Assembly: GCF_023115445.1 (NCBI RefSeq)
Contig: NZ_JALDUI010000006.1
Location: 1-64,000 of the forward strand
Source: Streptococcus sp. oral taxon 431
GTDB lineage: Bacteria; Bacillota; Bacilli; Lactobacillales; Streptococcaceae
Reading direction: 5' to 3'
DNA length: 64,000 bases
Numbering within the stretch: the stretch's first letter is position 1; each line of letters begins with the position of its first letter. Below the pieces are notes generated by a model. That model did no database searches, was not told the origin of the DNA, and worked only from the letters and a program-made list of their open reading frames with translations. Both the position numbers and the translations under genes were made by a program. Positions 46,095-55,173 of this stretch are shown here, one piece after another.

Positions 46095-46523
46095 ATGGGA
46101 ATAGAAATTTCTGATTTTACAGGCTCTAAGATTGCCTTGATTTGTGGGGATAGGGTCTTGACTATCTTACGTGATGACAAGGACGATATCCCTTGTCCCA
46201 ACATGTGGGAGTTGCCAGGTGGTGGTCGTGAAGGAAACGAAAGCCCTTTCGAGTGCGCAGCGCGTGAAGTTTATGAGGAATTGGGAATTCATTTAGATGA
46301 AGACTGTCTGCTTTGGAGCAAGATTTATCCTAGCGTAATCTTTAAAGACAAGCAATCGGTCTTTATGGTTGGTCAGCTAAGACAAGAACAATTTGACAAT
46401 ATTACCTTTGGGAATGAAGGACAGGCCTATAAACTGATGCCTATTGAGGAATTTTTGAAGTCTAAACAGGCAGTGCCTCAGCTACAGGGGAGATTGAGGG
46501 ATTATTTGGAGGAAGGTTTATGA
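46095..46523 (+). CDS. NUDIX hydrolase
   Basis: A 142-residue pyrophosphohydrolase. The Nudix box GX5EX7REVXEELGI reads as GGGREGNESPFECAAREVYE followed by ELGI (near 43-66), with all metal-binding Glu present. It starts 2 bases after the M50 gene and overlaps the GNAT gene by 4 bases (ATGA), so it is co-translated. Substrate specificity cannot be read from the sequence; house-cleaning of damaged nucleotides is common in the family. Confidence 0.92.
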   Translation: MGIEISDFTGSKIALICGDRVLTILRDDKDDIPCPNMWELPGGGREGNESPFECAAREVYEELGIHLDEDCLLWSKIYPSVIFKDKQSVFMVGQLRQEQFDNITFGNEGQAYKLMPIEEFLKSKQAVPQLQGRLRDYLEEGL

Positions 46524-47020
46524 TAACACTTGTTCGAGCGGGAGCAGAGGATTTAGAAACTATTATTGCAATTCAGAGAGCTAGCTTTAAGGCTGTTTAT
46601 GAAAAATACCATGATGAATATGACCCTTATCTCGAGGACCGTGAACGAATCAAATGGAAACTAGTCGAACGTCCCAATAGCTATTACTACTTTGTAAAAG
46701 AAAACGAAGATAAAATCGGATTTCTACGAATTCAGACTAATGAAGAGTTAACGAAAGCTTGGTTGGGAACAGCAGCGATTTTGCCTCCGTATCAGGGAAA
46801 AGGGTATGGATCTGAAGGATTGCGCTTGCTAGAAGAGAAATTTTCAACCGTTAGACAATGGGATTTGTGTACGGTATTACAGGATGCAGGCATGGTCGCC
46901 TTCTACGAGAAGAATGGCTACCAACAAACCCATATCGAACCTGAAAAAGAAGGCATGGATAATGGTCTACATGAAAAAATTGATAGAGAAATAGAAAGGA
47001 TGGTTCGGTTAAATTTCTAA
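46520..47020 (+). CDS. GNAT family N-acetyltransferase
   Basis: A 166-residue acetyltransferase with acetyl-CoA binding loop PPYQGKGYGSEGLRLLEE (motif A, near 93-110) and the C-terminal AFYEKNGYQQTH segment (motif B). It overlaps the NUDIX gene by 4 bases. The acceptor substrate is unknown. A weak terminator-like hairpin (ACACAA/TTGTGT, 47069-47113) follows before prmA. Confidence 0.92.
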   Translation: MITLVRAGAEDLETIIAIQRASFKAVYEKYHDEYDPYLEDRERIKWKLVERPNSYYYFVKENEDKIGFLRIQTNEELTKAWLGTAAILPPYQGKGYGSEGLRLLEEKFSTVRQWDLCTVLQDAGMVAFYEKNGYQQTHIEPEKEGMDNGLHEKIDREIERMVRLNF

Positions 47021-47131
47021 ACTGAACCCGCCCTAAACACGGTGCTAAAAAGATAAACTTCTCATAGACACAAGCGTCTTCAGAGAGTTTCCTATTTTGG
47101 CTTTGTGTTTTAAGGGCTTGGTATCTTAATA

Positions 47132-48082
47132 ATGGAAACATGGCAAGAGTTAAAAGTTACAGTGAAGCGTGAGGGAGAGGAGTTGGTTTCCAACCTCTTG
47201 ATTGAGTTAGGTGCCCAAGGGGTAGCAATTGAAGATAGCATGGACTATGTGGGAAATGTCGACCGCTTCGGTGAAATTTTCCCAGAGGTCGAGCAGCAAG
47301 AAGAAATCGTAGTGACAGCCTACTATCCTGATACGGTTGATGTGGCAGTGGTTGAGGCAGACTTGCAGGCTCGCCTAGCAGAATTGACAGATTTTATGGA
47401 TTTGGGTGAGGTCAAGATGGGGACGACTGCCTTGGCTGAGGAAGACTGGGCAGACAACTGGAAGAAATATTATGAACCAGCTCGTATCACTCATGATTTG
47501 ACCATTGTTCCCTCTTGGACAGACTATGAGGCGACTGCTGGGGAAAAGATTATCAAGCTGGATCCAGGTATGGCTTTTGGGACAGGAACCCATCCGACGA
47601 CCAAGATGAGCCTTTTTGCTTTGGAACAGGTTCTTCGTGGTGGGGAAACAGTGCTGGATGTGGGTACTGGATCAGGTGTCCTCTCCATTGCTAGCTCGCT
47701 ACTTGGTGCTAAGGAAATTTTCGCCTATGACCTAGATGATGTGGCGGTTCGTGTCGCTCAGGAAAATATTGAGCTCAATCCTGGCATGGAAAACATCCAT
47801 GTAGCCTCAGGTGATTTGCTTAAAGGAGTGGAAATTGAGGCAGATGTTATCGTGGCTAATATCTTGGCGGATATCCTCATTCATCTGACGGAGGATGCTT
47901 ATCGCTTGGTCAAGGATGAAGGCTACCTCATCATGAGTGGAATTATCAAGGACAAGTGGGACATGGTGCGCGAGTCGGCTGAGTCAGCTGGATTTTTCCT
48001 TGAAACCCACATGGTTCAAGGGGAATGGAATGCCTGTGTCTTTAAGAAGACCAAGGATATCTCCGGTGTGATTGGAGGCTAG
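47132..48082 (+). CDS. prmA: Ribosomal protein L11 methyltransferase
   Basis: 316 residues. The N-terminal L11-recognition domain (about 1-100) is followed by a Rossmann methyltransferase with the SAM motif [20 protein letters not shown] near 178 and [12 protein letters not shown] near 248. The preceding block [16 protein letters not shown] is a PrmA signature. It is followed by rsmE one base after its stop, a pairing found in many firmicutes. Confidence 0.96.
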   Translation: METWQELKVTVKREGEELVSNLLIELGAQGVAIEDSMDYVGNVDRFGEIFPEVEQQEEIVVTAYYPDTVDVAVVEADLQARLAELTDFMDLGEVKMGTTALAEEDWADNWKKYYEPARITHDLTIVPSWTDYEATAGEKIIKLDPGMAFGTGTHPTTKMSLFALEQVLRGGETVLDVGTGSGVLSIASSLLGAKEIFAYDLDDVAVRVAQENIELNPGMENIHVASGDLLKGVEIEADVIVANILADILIHLTEDAYRLVKDEGYLIMSGIIKDKWDMVRESAESAGFFLETHMVQGEWNACVFKKTKDISGVIGG

Positions 48083-48083
48083 T

Positions 48084-48827
48084 ATGCAGCAGTATTTTGT
48101 CAAGGGGAGTGCAATCTCACCTGTCACTATTGAGGACAAGGAAACCAGCAAGCACATGTTTCAGGTCATGCGCTTGAAAGAAGATGACCAGGTGACCCTA
48201 GTCTTTGATGATGGGATCAAGCGTTTGGCGCGCGTGGTCAATGTGGAGGCGCGTCAGTTGGAACTGATCGAAGAATTAGCTGACAATGTGGAACTGCCAG
48301 TCCAAGTGACCATCGCATCTGGTTTTCCCAAGGGAGATAAGTTGGAGTTTATCACTCAAAAGGTGACGGAACTAGGTGCCAGTCAGATTTGGGCCTTCCC
48401 TGCAGACTGGTCAGTTGCTAAATGGGACGGTAAAAAACTAGAGAAAAAAGTCGAGAAACTAGAAAAAATCACCCTTGGAGCAGCCGAGCAAAGCAAGCGC
48501 AACTTTGTCCCAAGTATTACGCTTTTTGAGAAAAAGGCAGACTTTCTAGCACAACTGAGCCAGTTTGACCGCATAGTGGTGGCTTATGAAGAGTCGGCTA
48601 AAGAAGGCGAATCAGCCGCACTTATACAAGCAGTTGCTGGACTGGAAAAAGGAGCTAAAGTGCTCTTTATCTTTGGTCCAGAAGGTGGTCTCTCACCTGC
48701 AGAAATCGAGAGTTTTGAAGCTAAAGGAGCAGTCTTGGCAGGTCTTGGTCCTCGTATTTTGCGAGCAGAAACAGCACCGCTTTATGCCCTGTCAGCCCTT
48801 AGTGTTTTATTAGAATTAGAGAAATAA
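48084..48827 (+). CDS. rsmE: 16S rRNA m3U1498 methyltransferase
   Basis: A 247-residue SPOUT-class enzyme that methylates U1498 of 16S rRNA. The C-terminal knot has FIFGPEGGLSPAEIESFE and LGPRILRAETAPLYALSAL, hallmark RsmE blocks; the N-terminal PUA-like domain begins MQQYFVKGSAIS. GGAGG inside the end of prmA serves the ATG at 48084; an in-frame codon at 48072 overlaps that site. Co-transcribed with prmA and probably pepF. Confidence 0.96.
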   Translation: MQQYFVKGSAISPVTIEDKETSKHMFQVMRLKEDDQVTLVFDDGIKRLARVVNVEARQLELIEELADNVELPVQVTIASGFPKGDKLEFITQKVTELGASQIWAFPADWSVAKWDGKKLEKKVEKLEKITLGAAEQSKRNFVPSITLFEKKADFLAQLSQFDRIVVAYEESAKEGESAALIQAVAGLEKGAKVLFIFGPEGGLSPAEIESFEAKGAVLAGLGPRILRAETAPLYALSALSVLLELEK

Positions 48828-48837
48828 GAGGAAAAAG

Positions 48838-50634
48838 ATGGAACAAAAACACCGTTCAGAATTTCCTGAAAAGGAACTTTGGGACTTAACAGCCCTATAT
48901 CAAGACCGCGAGGATTTCTTGCGTGCGATTGAGAAGGCGCGTGAAGACATCAACCAATTTAGTCGTGACTATAAGGGCAATCTTCACACTTTTGAAGATT
49001 TCGAGAAAGCTTTTGCAGAATTGGAACAAATCTACATCCAGATGAGTCATATCGGCAATTACGCCTTTATGCCTCAGACGACAGACTATGCTAATGAAGA
49101 TTTTGCCAATATCGCCCAAGCTGGCATGGAATTTGAAACAGACGCCAGCGTAGCCTTGACCTTCTTTGACGATGCCTTGGTGGAAGCTGATGATGAAGTC
49201 TTGGACCGTTTGGGTAAATTGCCTCATTTAACAGCTGCCATTCGTCAGGCCAAAATCAAAAAAGCCCACTATCTTGGGGCAGATGTGGAGAAGGCCTTGA
49301 CTAATCTCGGCGAAGTTTTCTACAGTCCACAGGACATTTACACAAAGATGCGAGCTGGGGATTTCGAAATGGCGGACTTTGAAGCTCATGGCAAGACCTA
49401 CAAAAACAGCTTTGTGACTTATGAGAATTTCTACCAAAACCAAGAGGATGCTGAGGTTCGTGAGAAATCCTTCCGTTCCTTCTCAGAGGGACTTCGTAAG
49501 CACCAAAATACGGCCGCTGCAGCCTATCTAGCCCAAGTCAAGTCTGAAAAACTACTAGCAGATATGAAGGGTTACGACTCAGTCTTTGATTATCTCCTGG
49601 CTGAGCAAGAAGTGAACCGTGCCATGTTTGATCGCCAGATTGACCTCATCATGAAGGATTTTGCGCCCGTTGCTCAGAGATACCTCAAGCATGTTGCCAA
49701 GGTGAATGGTCTTGAAAAGATGACCTTTGCAGACTGGAAATTGGACTTGGACAGCGCCCTCAATCCTGAAGTGACTATTGACGATGCCTATGACTTGATC
49801 ATGAAGTCGGTAGAACCTTTGGGACAAGAATATTGTCAGGAAGTTGCTCGTTACCAAGAAGAACGTTGGGTGGATTTTGCTGCCAATAGTGGCAAGGATT
49901 CTGGTGGTTATGCAGCGGATCCATATCGCGTACACCCTTATGTCCTCATGAGTTGGACAGGTCGTTTGAGCGATGTCTATACCTTGATTCATGAAATCGG
50001 GCATTCTGGTCAATTTATCTTTTCTGACAACCACCAAAGCTACTTCAATGCCCACATGTCGACCTATTATGTCGAAGCACCGTCAACTTTCAATGAATTG
50101 CTTCTCAGTGATTACTTGGAACACCAGTCTGACGACCCTCGTCAAAAACGCTTCGCTCTTGCTCACCGCTTGACAGACACCTACTTCCATAACTTTATCA
50201 CTCACCTTTTGGAAGCAGCCTTCCAGCGTAAGGTGTATACATTGATTGAAGAAGGAGAAACTTTCGGAGCAAGCAAACTCAACAGCATTATGAAGGAAGT
50301 CTTGACGGAGTTCTGGGGGGATGCCATTGAGATTGATGATGATGCAGCTCTGACTTGGATGCGCCAAGCTCACTACTACATGGGCTTGTATAGCTACACC
50401 TACTCAGCGGGACTAGTCATCTCGACAGCAGGTTATCTTCATCTGAAACATTCTGAGAACGGAGCTGAAGATTGGCTCAATCTCCTCAAGTCTGGAGGTA
50501 GCAAGACACCACTTGAGTCAGCTATGATTATCGGAGCCGATATTTCAACAGACAAACCACTCCGTGATACTATTCAGTTCTTGTCTGACACAGTTGACCA
50601 AATTATTGCCTATAGTGCCCAGTTGGGGGAGTAA
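48838..50634 (+). CDS. pepF: Oligoendopeptidase F (M3 family)
   Basis: Cytosolic zinc endopeptidase of 598 residues that cleaves short peptides. The zinc motif HEXXH occurs in YTLIHEIGHSGQF near 386, with the third ligand Glu in the helix downstream (VEAPSTFNELLLSDYL, near 415). The length and C-terminal block YYMGLYSYTYSAGLVISTAG are typical. It begins 10 bases after rsmE with AGAGGAAA as ribosome site. Confidence 0.96.
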   Translation: MEQKHRSEFPEKELWDLTALYQDREDFLRAIEKAREDINQFSRDYKGNLHTFEDFEKAFAELEQIYIQMSHIGNYAFMPQTTDYANEDFANIAQAGMEFETDASVALTFFDDALVEADDEVLDRLGKLPHLTAAIRQAKIKKAHYLGADVEKALTNLGEVFYSPQDIYTKMRAGDFEMADFEAHGKTYKNSFVTYENFYQNQEDAEVREKSFRSFSEGLRKHQNTAAAAYLAQVKSEKLLADMKGYDSVFDYLLAEQEVNRAMFDRQIDLIMKDFAPVAQRYLKHVAKVNGLEKMTFADWKLDLDSALNPEVTIDDAYDLIMKSVEPLGQEYCQEVARYQEERWVDFAANSGKDSGGYAADPYRVHPYVLMSWTGRLSDVYTLIHEIGHSGQFIFSDNHQSYFNAHMSTYYVEAPSTFNELLLSDYLEHQSDDPRQKRFALAHRLTDTYFHNFITHLLEAAFQRKVYTLIEEGETFGASKLNSIMKEVLTEFWGDAIEIDDDAALTWMRQAHYYMGLYSYTYSAGLVISTAGYLHLKHSENGAEDWLNLLKSGGSKTPLESAMIIGADISTDKPLRDTIQFLSDTVDQIIAYSAQLGE

Positions 50635-50661
50635 AGGAATAGAAAGGTTGTTCTAGAATAA

Positions 50662-50808
50662 TGCTCCTGGGTTTGTATTGGACTAGCTGTAGCTATTTTC
50701 AAAAACGCCGTTGAAGGTCGTGATGTTAAATTTGAACTTGCTGTAGAGCTGCTACTGATAGTTATTTACTTCATTTTAGACCAGTTATCCCAGATTCTAT
50801 TTCCTTAA
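50662..50808 (+). pseudogene. Remnant of a membrane-protein gene (C-terminal end)
   Basis: A frame without start codon reads from GLAVAIFKNAVEGRDVKFEL to LLLIVIYFILDQLSQILFP and ends at 50808. A charged turn followed by a hydrophobic helix looks like the tail of a membrane protein. The hairpin GTCATC/GATGAT with T6 at 50822-50843 may be its old terminator. I cannot name the parent. Confidence 0.4.
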
Positions 50809-50869
50809 GAATTTAATATAAAGTCATCTGCGGATGATTTTTTGACAACTCATAAAAAGAGGTAGGCAG

Positions 50870-51661
50870 ATGTATCCAGAATTGAAAAGAAAAGTAGTAG
50901 AAGAAAAACCGAGTTATCGTCAAGAAGAACTCCTGTGGCTACTTGAGCACATAGGGGATACTAGTCCAGAGATTCGCGATGAATTGGTTTTTACCAGTTT
51001 GGCTAGGGGGATTCAAGAAGAGTTATTTATCAAGGAGCAATTTCAGTTGATTGCTGCTGAGATTGTCTCTGATGGTGGGCTAGATAAAGAGATTGATAAG
51101 ACAGGAGCTTCAACGCTTGAACGTTCTTTTAGGGCCCTTATTTATGCCAATCTCTTATCTGCTGATGGTAATGAACAGTCTCTTTTTTATCGAGAGCTAA
51201 AAACTGATATCAGAAATACGATGCTCGATCAAGGTTTGCATTACCTTGAAAAAGAAGAGGATACGACAGGTTTTTCAAGTCAGTATGGTTGGGTGCATGC
51301 TTTTGCTCATGGGGCTGATCTTTTGACTGAAGTTGTTTGTCATCCAGACTTTTCTAAAAATAGAGTTCATGAAGTATTTGACATACTTGGCCAACTATTT
51401 AAAAGAATTTCGGTTCGATTTATAGATGATGAGGACTGGCGCTTGGCCAGAGTCCTTTACGAACCTATTTTGCAAGGAAAGGTGGAGCAAGCGACACTGG
51501 CTTCTTGGATAAAGTCACTTGATTTCCAGATAGAAGAGAGGGAAGATTTTTATCAATTTTCCAATTTCAGATCCTGTCTCTTAGAAGTCTATGTTCAACT
51601 CGACCAGAGAAATAATTTACAAGATGACTTGAAAAAAGCTATTCAATCTTTCCAATATTAG
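50870..51661 (+). CDS. DUF2785 family protein
   Basis: A 263-residue mostly helical cytosolic protein. The family blocks are visible: FTSLARGIQEELF near 45, RSFRALIYANLL near 86, and YGWVHAFAHGADLL near 142, which is the best conserved part. AAAGAGG precedes the ATG. DUF2785 proteins have no established function. It lies between pepF and the aquaporin gene, as in pneumococcus. Confidence 0.85.
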   Translation: MYPELKRKVVEEKPSYRQEELLWLLEHIGDTSPEIRDELVFTSLARGIQEELFIKEQFQLIAAEIVSDGGLDKEIDKTGASTLERSFRALIYANLLSADGNEQSLFYRELKTDIRNTMLDQGLHYLEKEEDTTGFSSQYGWVHAFAHGADLLTEVVCHPDFSKNRVHEVFDILGQLFKRISVRFIDDEDWRLARVLYEPILQGKVEQATLASWIKSLDFQIEEREDFYQFSNFRSCLLEVYVQLDQRNNLQDDLKKAIQSFQY

Positions 51662-51711
51662 ATTTTGATTATCAAATGTGAAAATTTGCACAAAATTTCC
51701 AAGCACATTTC

Positions 51712-51740
51712 TTGAAACCCTTTCCTTCTTCTGATAGACT
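51712..51740 (+). promoter_or_regulatory. Promoter of the aquaporin gene
   Basis: TTGAAA (51712-51717), 17 bases, TGATAGACT (TAGACT 51735-51740). Confidence 0.75.
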
Positions 51741-51770
51741 AATACATAGTTTGAAAAAAGGAGATTTAAC

Positions 51771-52439
51771 ATGAAAAAATTTGTTGCTGAATTAATCGGT
51801 ACTTTTATGCTTGTGTTCATCGGAACAGGAGCTGTTGTTTTTGGAAATGGTATTGAAGGACTTGGACACCTTGGAATTGCTCTTGCTTTTGGTTTGGCAA
51901 TCGTAGTCGCAGCTTTCTCAGTTGGAACTGTTTCAGGTGCTCACTTGAACCCAGCTGTTTCTATCGCTATGTTTGTTAACAAACGTTTGTCATCTTCAGA
52001 GCTTGTAAACTACATCCTCGGTCAAGTGGTTGGTGCTTTCCTTGCATCAGGATCTGTCTTCTTCCTCTTGGCAAATTCAGGTATGTCAACTGCAAGTCTT
52101 GGTGAAAATGCCTTGGCAAATGGTGTAACTGTTTTTGGTGGTTTCTTGTTTGAAACAATTGCAACTTTCTTATTTGTTTTGGTCATCATGACTGTAACTT
52201 CAGCAAGCAAAGGTAATGGCGCAATCGCTGGTTTGGTGATTGGTTTGTCATTGACAGCTTTGATTCTAGCTGGCTTGAACATCACTGGACTTTCAGTAAA
52301 CCCAGCTCGTAGCTTGGCTCCAGCTGTCTTGGTGGGTGGCGCAGCTCTTCAACAAGTTTGGATTTTCATCCTTGCACCAATCGTTGGTGGAGTTCTTGCA
52401 GCTCTTGTTGCTAAAAACTTCCTTGGAACTGAAGAATAA
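51771..52439 (+). CDS. aqpZ: Aquaporin Z-type water channel (MIP family)
   Basis: A 222-residue channel with six helices and two half-helices bearing the NPA boxes: SGAHLNPAVSIAMF near 62 and LSVNPARSLAPAV near 178. The Arg after the second NPA belongs to the selectivity filter. The short loops without the GlpF-type Asp insertion (NPARS rather than NPARD) favour a water channel over a glycerol facilitator. AAAGGAG precedes the ATG. It has its own promoter and terminator. Confidence 0.93.
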   Translation: MKKFVAELIGTFMLVFIGTGAVVFGNGIEGLGHLGIALAFGLAIVVAAFSVGTVSGAHLNPAVSIAMFVNKRLSSSELVNYILGQVVGAFLASGSVFFLLANSGMSTASLGENALANGVTVFGGFLFETIATFLFVLVIMTVTSASKGNGAIAGLVIGLSLTALILAGLNITGLSVNPARSLAPAVLVGGAALQQVWIFILAPIVGGVLAALVAKNFLGTEE

Positions 52440-52448
52440 TTGAAACTC

Positions 52449-52488
52449 AAAAAGCCTTGCTCCTCAGCTTGAGGAACAGGGCTTTTTC
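52449..52488 (+). terminator. Terminator of aqpZ
   Basis: AAAAAGCC / GGGCTTTTT with inner TCCTCA/TGAGGA pairs; T run on both strands. Confidence 0.85.
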
Positions 52489-52493
52489 GTATG

Positions 52494-52652
52494 ATACTCT
52501 TCGAAAATCTCTTCAAACTACGTCAGCGTCCATCTGCAACCTCAAAACAGTGTTTTGAGCTGACTTCGTCAGTTTTATCTACAACCTCAGAGCAGTGCTT
52601 TGAGCAACCTGCGGCTAGCTTCCTAGTTTGCTATTTGATTTTCATTGAGTAT
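52494..52652 (+). repeat. BOX element with one boxB-like module
   Basis: 159-bp copy with the usual ends (ATACTCTTCGAAAATC ... GATTTTCATTGAGTAT). After boxA (CTACGTCAGCGTCC) come a CAAAACAGTGTTTTG hairpin, GCTGACTTCGTCAG, and a second variant hairpin ending GCTTTGAG before boxC. It separates aqpZ from the convergent queF gene. Confidence 0.88.
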
Positions 52653-52656
52653 GAGT

Positions 52657-53148
52657 TTAGCGGTTGTCAATTTTCTCTGGATAAAGGTCGTGTTGGAAGA
52701 GGCGTTGTTCTGCCAATCCTTCATACTTGGTTCTAGGTCTACCGTAGTTGTAGTAAGGGTCGATTGAAATGCCACCGCGTGGAGTGAATTTTCCCCAGAC
52801 CTCTAAATAGCGAGGGTCTAGCAAGTTGACCAAGTCTTTCCCGATGGTATTGATACAGTTTTCGTGAAAATCCCCATGATTTCGGTAACTAAAGAGGTAG
52901 AGTTTGAGGGATTTTGACTCGACGCAGAGCTTGTCAGGAATGTAGGAAATATAAATAGTTGCAAAATCTGGCTGAGCAGTGATAGGGCACAGGGAGGTAA
53001 ATTCAGGACAGTTGAATTTGATGAAATAGTCATTTTCCACATGACGATTGTCAAAAGATTCGAGGACTTCTGGTTGATAGTCGAAAATGTAGTTGGTTTC
53101 TTTATTGCCTAGTAGGCTAAGGTTTTTCATTTCTTCTTGTTGTGACAT
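52657..53148 (-). CDS. queF: NADPH-dependent 7-cyano-7-deazaguanine reductase
   Basis: Reduces preQ0 to preQ1, the last free-base step of queuosine synthesis. The 163-residue short QueF form has the catalytic Cys and Asp in [16 protein letters not shown] near 54 and the NADPH motif [20 protein letters not shown] near 77-96. It is the last of four queuosine genes on the minus strand, 18 bases after queE. It ends next to a BOX element. Confidence 0.97.
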   Translation of the reverse strand: MSQQEEMKNLSLLGNKETNYIFDYQPEVLESFDNRHVENDYFIKFNCPEFTSLCPITAQPDFATIYISYIPDKLCVESKSLKLYLFSYRNHGDFHENCINTIGKDLVNLLDPRYLEVWGKFTPRGGISIDPYYNYGRPRTKYEGLAEQRLFQHDLYPEKIDNR

Positions 53149-53166
53149 GATTTTTTCTTTCTAATC

Positions 53167-53883
53167 TTAAACACCACGTTGGTTGTCGTAGAGGAGGGTA
53201 TGGAGTTGAGGAAGGACGCGGACATTGCCCCAGCTATCGTCGGCAGCGATGCGTTCCCAGAGTTCTTTGAGGCGGTCTAGTTGATCTTGGATAATATTGC
53301 CTGTGGCCTTGGGCTCAGGATTTCCAGCCGATAAAAAGAGAACATCTGGTTGGTAGCGTTCTTGTATTCCTTTAGCAAAGGCTAAATCTGCATCATCAAA
53401 GACAGGGATTTTAAAGGTGACTTTGGCTGGATCCAATTGGGAAACGATAAAGTCCAAGGTTTCAAAGTTGACTTCCATCTTGGATGAAGGAGGTTTGGGG
53501 CTGAGAGTGACCTGGTCGATATCTTTTAACCAGTTTTGCCAGCGAGAACCTTGAGTCTCAACAGCCAGAGTGACACCACGTTCCTTGAGTTTAGTGACGA
53601 GTTCAGCCATGTTGGCTGCTAGGATAGCAGGATTTCCCCCAGATAGGGTGACATAGTCGTAGCTCCCCAATTTATCCAAGGCAGCAATGACCTCGTCAGC
53701 TGTCATGCGAGTTGGTTTTTCAGAGCCATCCCAAGTAAAGGCAGAATCGCACCAGTCGCAGTGGTAGTCGCAACCTGCAGTGCGGACAAACATGGTTTTC
53801 TGGCCAATAGCACGGCCTTCGCCTTGAAAGGTTGGGCCAAAAATTTCCAGAACTGGTAGTTTGAGGACACGTTCCCTAGTCAT
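53167..53883 (-). CDS. queE: 7-carboxy-7-deazaguanine synthase (radical SAM)
   Basis: Converts carboxytetrahydropterin to carboxydeazaguanine using SAM and an iron-sulfur cluster. The 238-residue protein has the cluster motif CX3CX2C as GCDYHCDWCDSAFTW near 33-47, preceded by LEIFGPTFQGEGRAIGQ, and the SAM-binding LSGGNPAI near 80. It overlaps queD by 8 bases, which couples their translation. Confidence 0.96.
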   Translation of the reverse strand: MTRERVLKLPVLEIFGPTFQGEGRAIGQKTMFVRTAGCDYHCDWCDSAFTWDGSEKPTRMTADEVIAALDKLGSYDYVTLSGGNPAILAANMAELVTKLKERGVTLAVETQGSRWQNWLKDIDQVTLSPKPPSSKMEVNFETLDFIVSQLDPAKVTFKIPVFDDADLAFAKGIQERYQPDVLFLSAGNPEPKATGNIIQDQLDRLKELWERIAADDSWGNVRVLPQLHTLLYDNQRGV

Positions 53884-54319
53884 CTAACCACTCCCGTCTA
53901 AACTCCGCAAAGGCAGTCGGAGTTTCATAGAGGCGAATGTATTCCAAACGGAGACCGCGTTCATCTGGCAACTCTTGACTCATGGTTTGGAAAATCCAGT
54001 AAACCATATTTTCAGCAGTCGTGTTCATATAGGGAAGAGTTTCATTGAGATAGCGATGATCCAAGTGGGGTTCTAAGTAGTTCTTGTAGATGGCTTTGAT
54101 ATCTCCAAAATCGTAGGCCATGCCACGTTCATCTAAAAATCCACTGACAGCAATCTGCAGACGATAGGTGTGGCCATGAAGGGATTTGCATTTTCCCTCA
54201 TAGTGAAAGAGGTGGTGGGCAGCATCAAAGGTAAACTCTTTTGATACCAAGGTTCTGTGAGGATTGTAGACAAGAGACTCCCCGGTTTCCTGTTTGATTT
54301 CTTTGGGTGCAAAAAACAT
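53876..54319 (-). CDS. queD: 6-carboxytetrahydropterin synthase
   Basis: A 147-residue tunnelling-fold enzyme converting dihydroneopterin triphosphate to carboxytetrahydropterin. Zinc-binding His residues lie in FDAAHHLFHYEGKCKSLHGHTYRL (His at the start and the HGH motif), and the catalytic Cys is in that block. HLDHRYLNE and the C-terminal ETPTAFAEF are typical. It starts one base inside the end of queC. Confidence 0.96.
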   Translation of the reverse strand: MFFAPKEIKQETGESLVYNPHRTLVSKEFTFDAAHHLFHYEGKCKSLHGHTYRLQIAVSGFLDERGMAYDFGDIKAIYKNYLEPHLDHRYLNETLPYMNTTAENMVYWIFQTMSQELPDERGLRLEYIRLYETPTAFAEFRREWLDD

Positions 54320-54972
54320 TAGGCCTCTCCTTTCTGTGAGAGATAAACATCAAGACCATGTTGACGTAGGTGGCAGGCTGGGCAATCTCCACAGCCACTT
54401 CCGATAATCCCGTTGTAGCAGGTTAAGGTCTTTTCACGAACATAGTCAAAGGCACCGAGTTGGTCGGATAATTCCCAAGTTTCAGCCTTATCTAGCCACA
54501 TGAGAGGTGTTTGGATAACAAAGTCGTAATCCATGGCAAGGTTGAGGGTAACATTAAGGGATTTGACAAAGACATCTCGACAATCGGGGTAGCCTGAGAA
54601 GTCTGTCTCGCAGACACCTGTCACGATATCTTTAATGCCTCGTTGCTTAGCAAGAACTGCCGCAAAGGATAGAAAGAGGTGGTTGCGACCGTCAACAAAA
54701 GTATTGGGAACCTCTCCCTCTTTTTGCTCAATCTCTAGATCAGAAGTCAAGGCGTTTTCAGTGATTTGCCCCAGCAGAGACATATCTAGGATATGATGAC
54801 GAATCCCCTGTTCCTTGGCGATTTCTCTAGCAACTTGAATTTCGAGATGATGGCGTTGGCCGTAGGCAAAGGTAACGGCTTCGACCGTTTCATAGTGTTC
54901 TTTAGCCCAAAAGAGGCAGGTTGTAGAATCTTGACCGCCACTAAAGACGACCAAGGCTGATTGACGTTTCAT
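54319..54972 (-). CDS. queC: 7-cyano-7-deazaguanine synthase
   Basis: ATP-dependent ligase that makes preQ0; 217 residues. The PP-loop [13 protein letters not shown] is near residue 9 and the zinc-binding cluster [14 protein letters not shown] near 190. I start at 54972 (MKRQSALVV), preceded by AAGGAG; the longer frame to 55011 runs into the attenuator hairpin. First gene of queCDEF, under control of the preQ1-I-like riboswitch upstream. Confidence 0.96.
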   Translation of the reverse strand: MKRQSALVVFSGGQDSTTCLFWAKEHYETVEAVTFAYGQRHHLEIQVAREIAKEQGIRHHILDMSLLGQITENALTSDLEIEQKEGEVPNTFVDGRNHLFLSFAAVLAKQRGIKDIVTGVCETDFSGYPDCRDVFVKSLNVTLNLAMDYDFVIQTPLMWLDKAETWELSDQLGAFDYVREKTLTCYNGIIGSGCGDCPACHLRQHGLDVYLSQKGEA

Positions 54973-55007
54973 AATACTCCTTCCAAAATGGGGAATGTTC
55001 AGAGCAC

Positions 55008-55031
55008 GCAAAAAGCTCCCTTGAGGGAGCT
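55008..55031 (-). terminator. Riboswitch attenuator terminator before queC
   Basis: On the minus strand AGCTCCCT-CA-AGGGAGCT followed by TTTTT, 15 bases after the preQ1 aptamer and ahead of the queC start. It should form when preQ1 is bound and stop transcription early. Confidence 0.8.
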
Positions 55032-55046
55032 AAAAAATACCAAGTA

Positions 55047-55082
55047 GAGGTTTTTTTTAGCGATGGCATGTCCCAAACATCG
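55047..55082 (-). promoter_or_regulatory. preQ1-I-like riboswitch aptamer
   Basis: Reading the minus strand: stem CGATG/CATCG, a 12-nt loop TTTGGGACATGC, then the A-rich tail CTAAAAAAAACC. This is the size and layout of a class I preQ1 aptamer (5-bp P1, 12-nt loop, A-rich tail whose 3' CC can pair with GG of the loop). The position before queCDEF and ahead of an intrinsic terminator supports the call. Confidence 0.75.
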
Positions 55083-55097
55083 TAATATTCTATCTAC

Positions 55098-55126
55098 AGT
55101 CTAGCATATTTTTTGAAAAATGGCAA
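55098..55126 (-). promoter_or_regulatory. Promoter of queCDEF
   Basis: On the minus strand TTGCCA (55126-55121), 17 bases, TGCTAGACT (TAGACT 55103-55098). Confidence 0.7.
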
Positions 55127-55133
55127 AGGGCAA

Positions 55134-55166
55134 GAAAAAAGAGACCAAAGAAAGTACTTGGTCTCT
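55134..55166 (-). terminator. Terminator of trxA
   Basis: On the minus strand AGAGACCAA / TTGGTCTCT stem followed by TTTTTTC, 8 bases after the trxA stop. Confidence 0.85.
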
Positions 55167-55173
55167 AATATGA

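Noticed and set aside
47069..47113. Hairpin between the GNAT gene and prmA.
   Set aside because: The stem has a long loop and a mismatch, and prmA has no visible promoter of its own, so I do not list it as a terminator.
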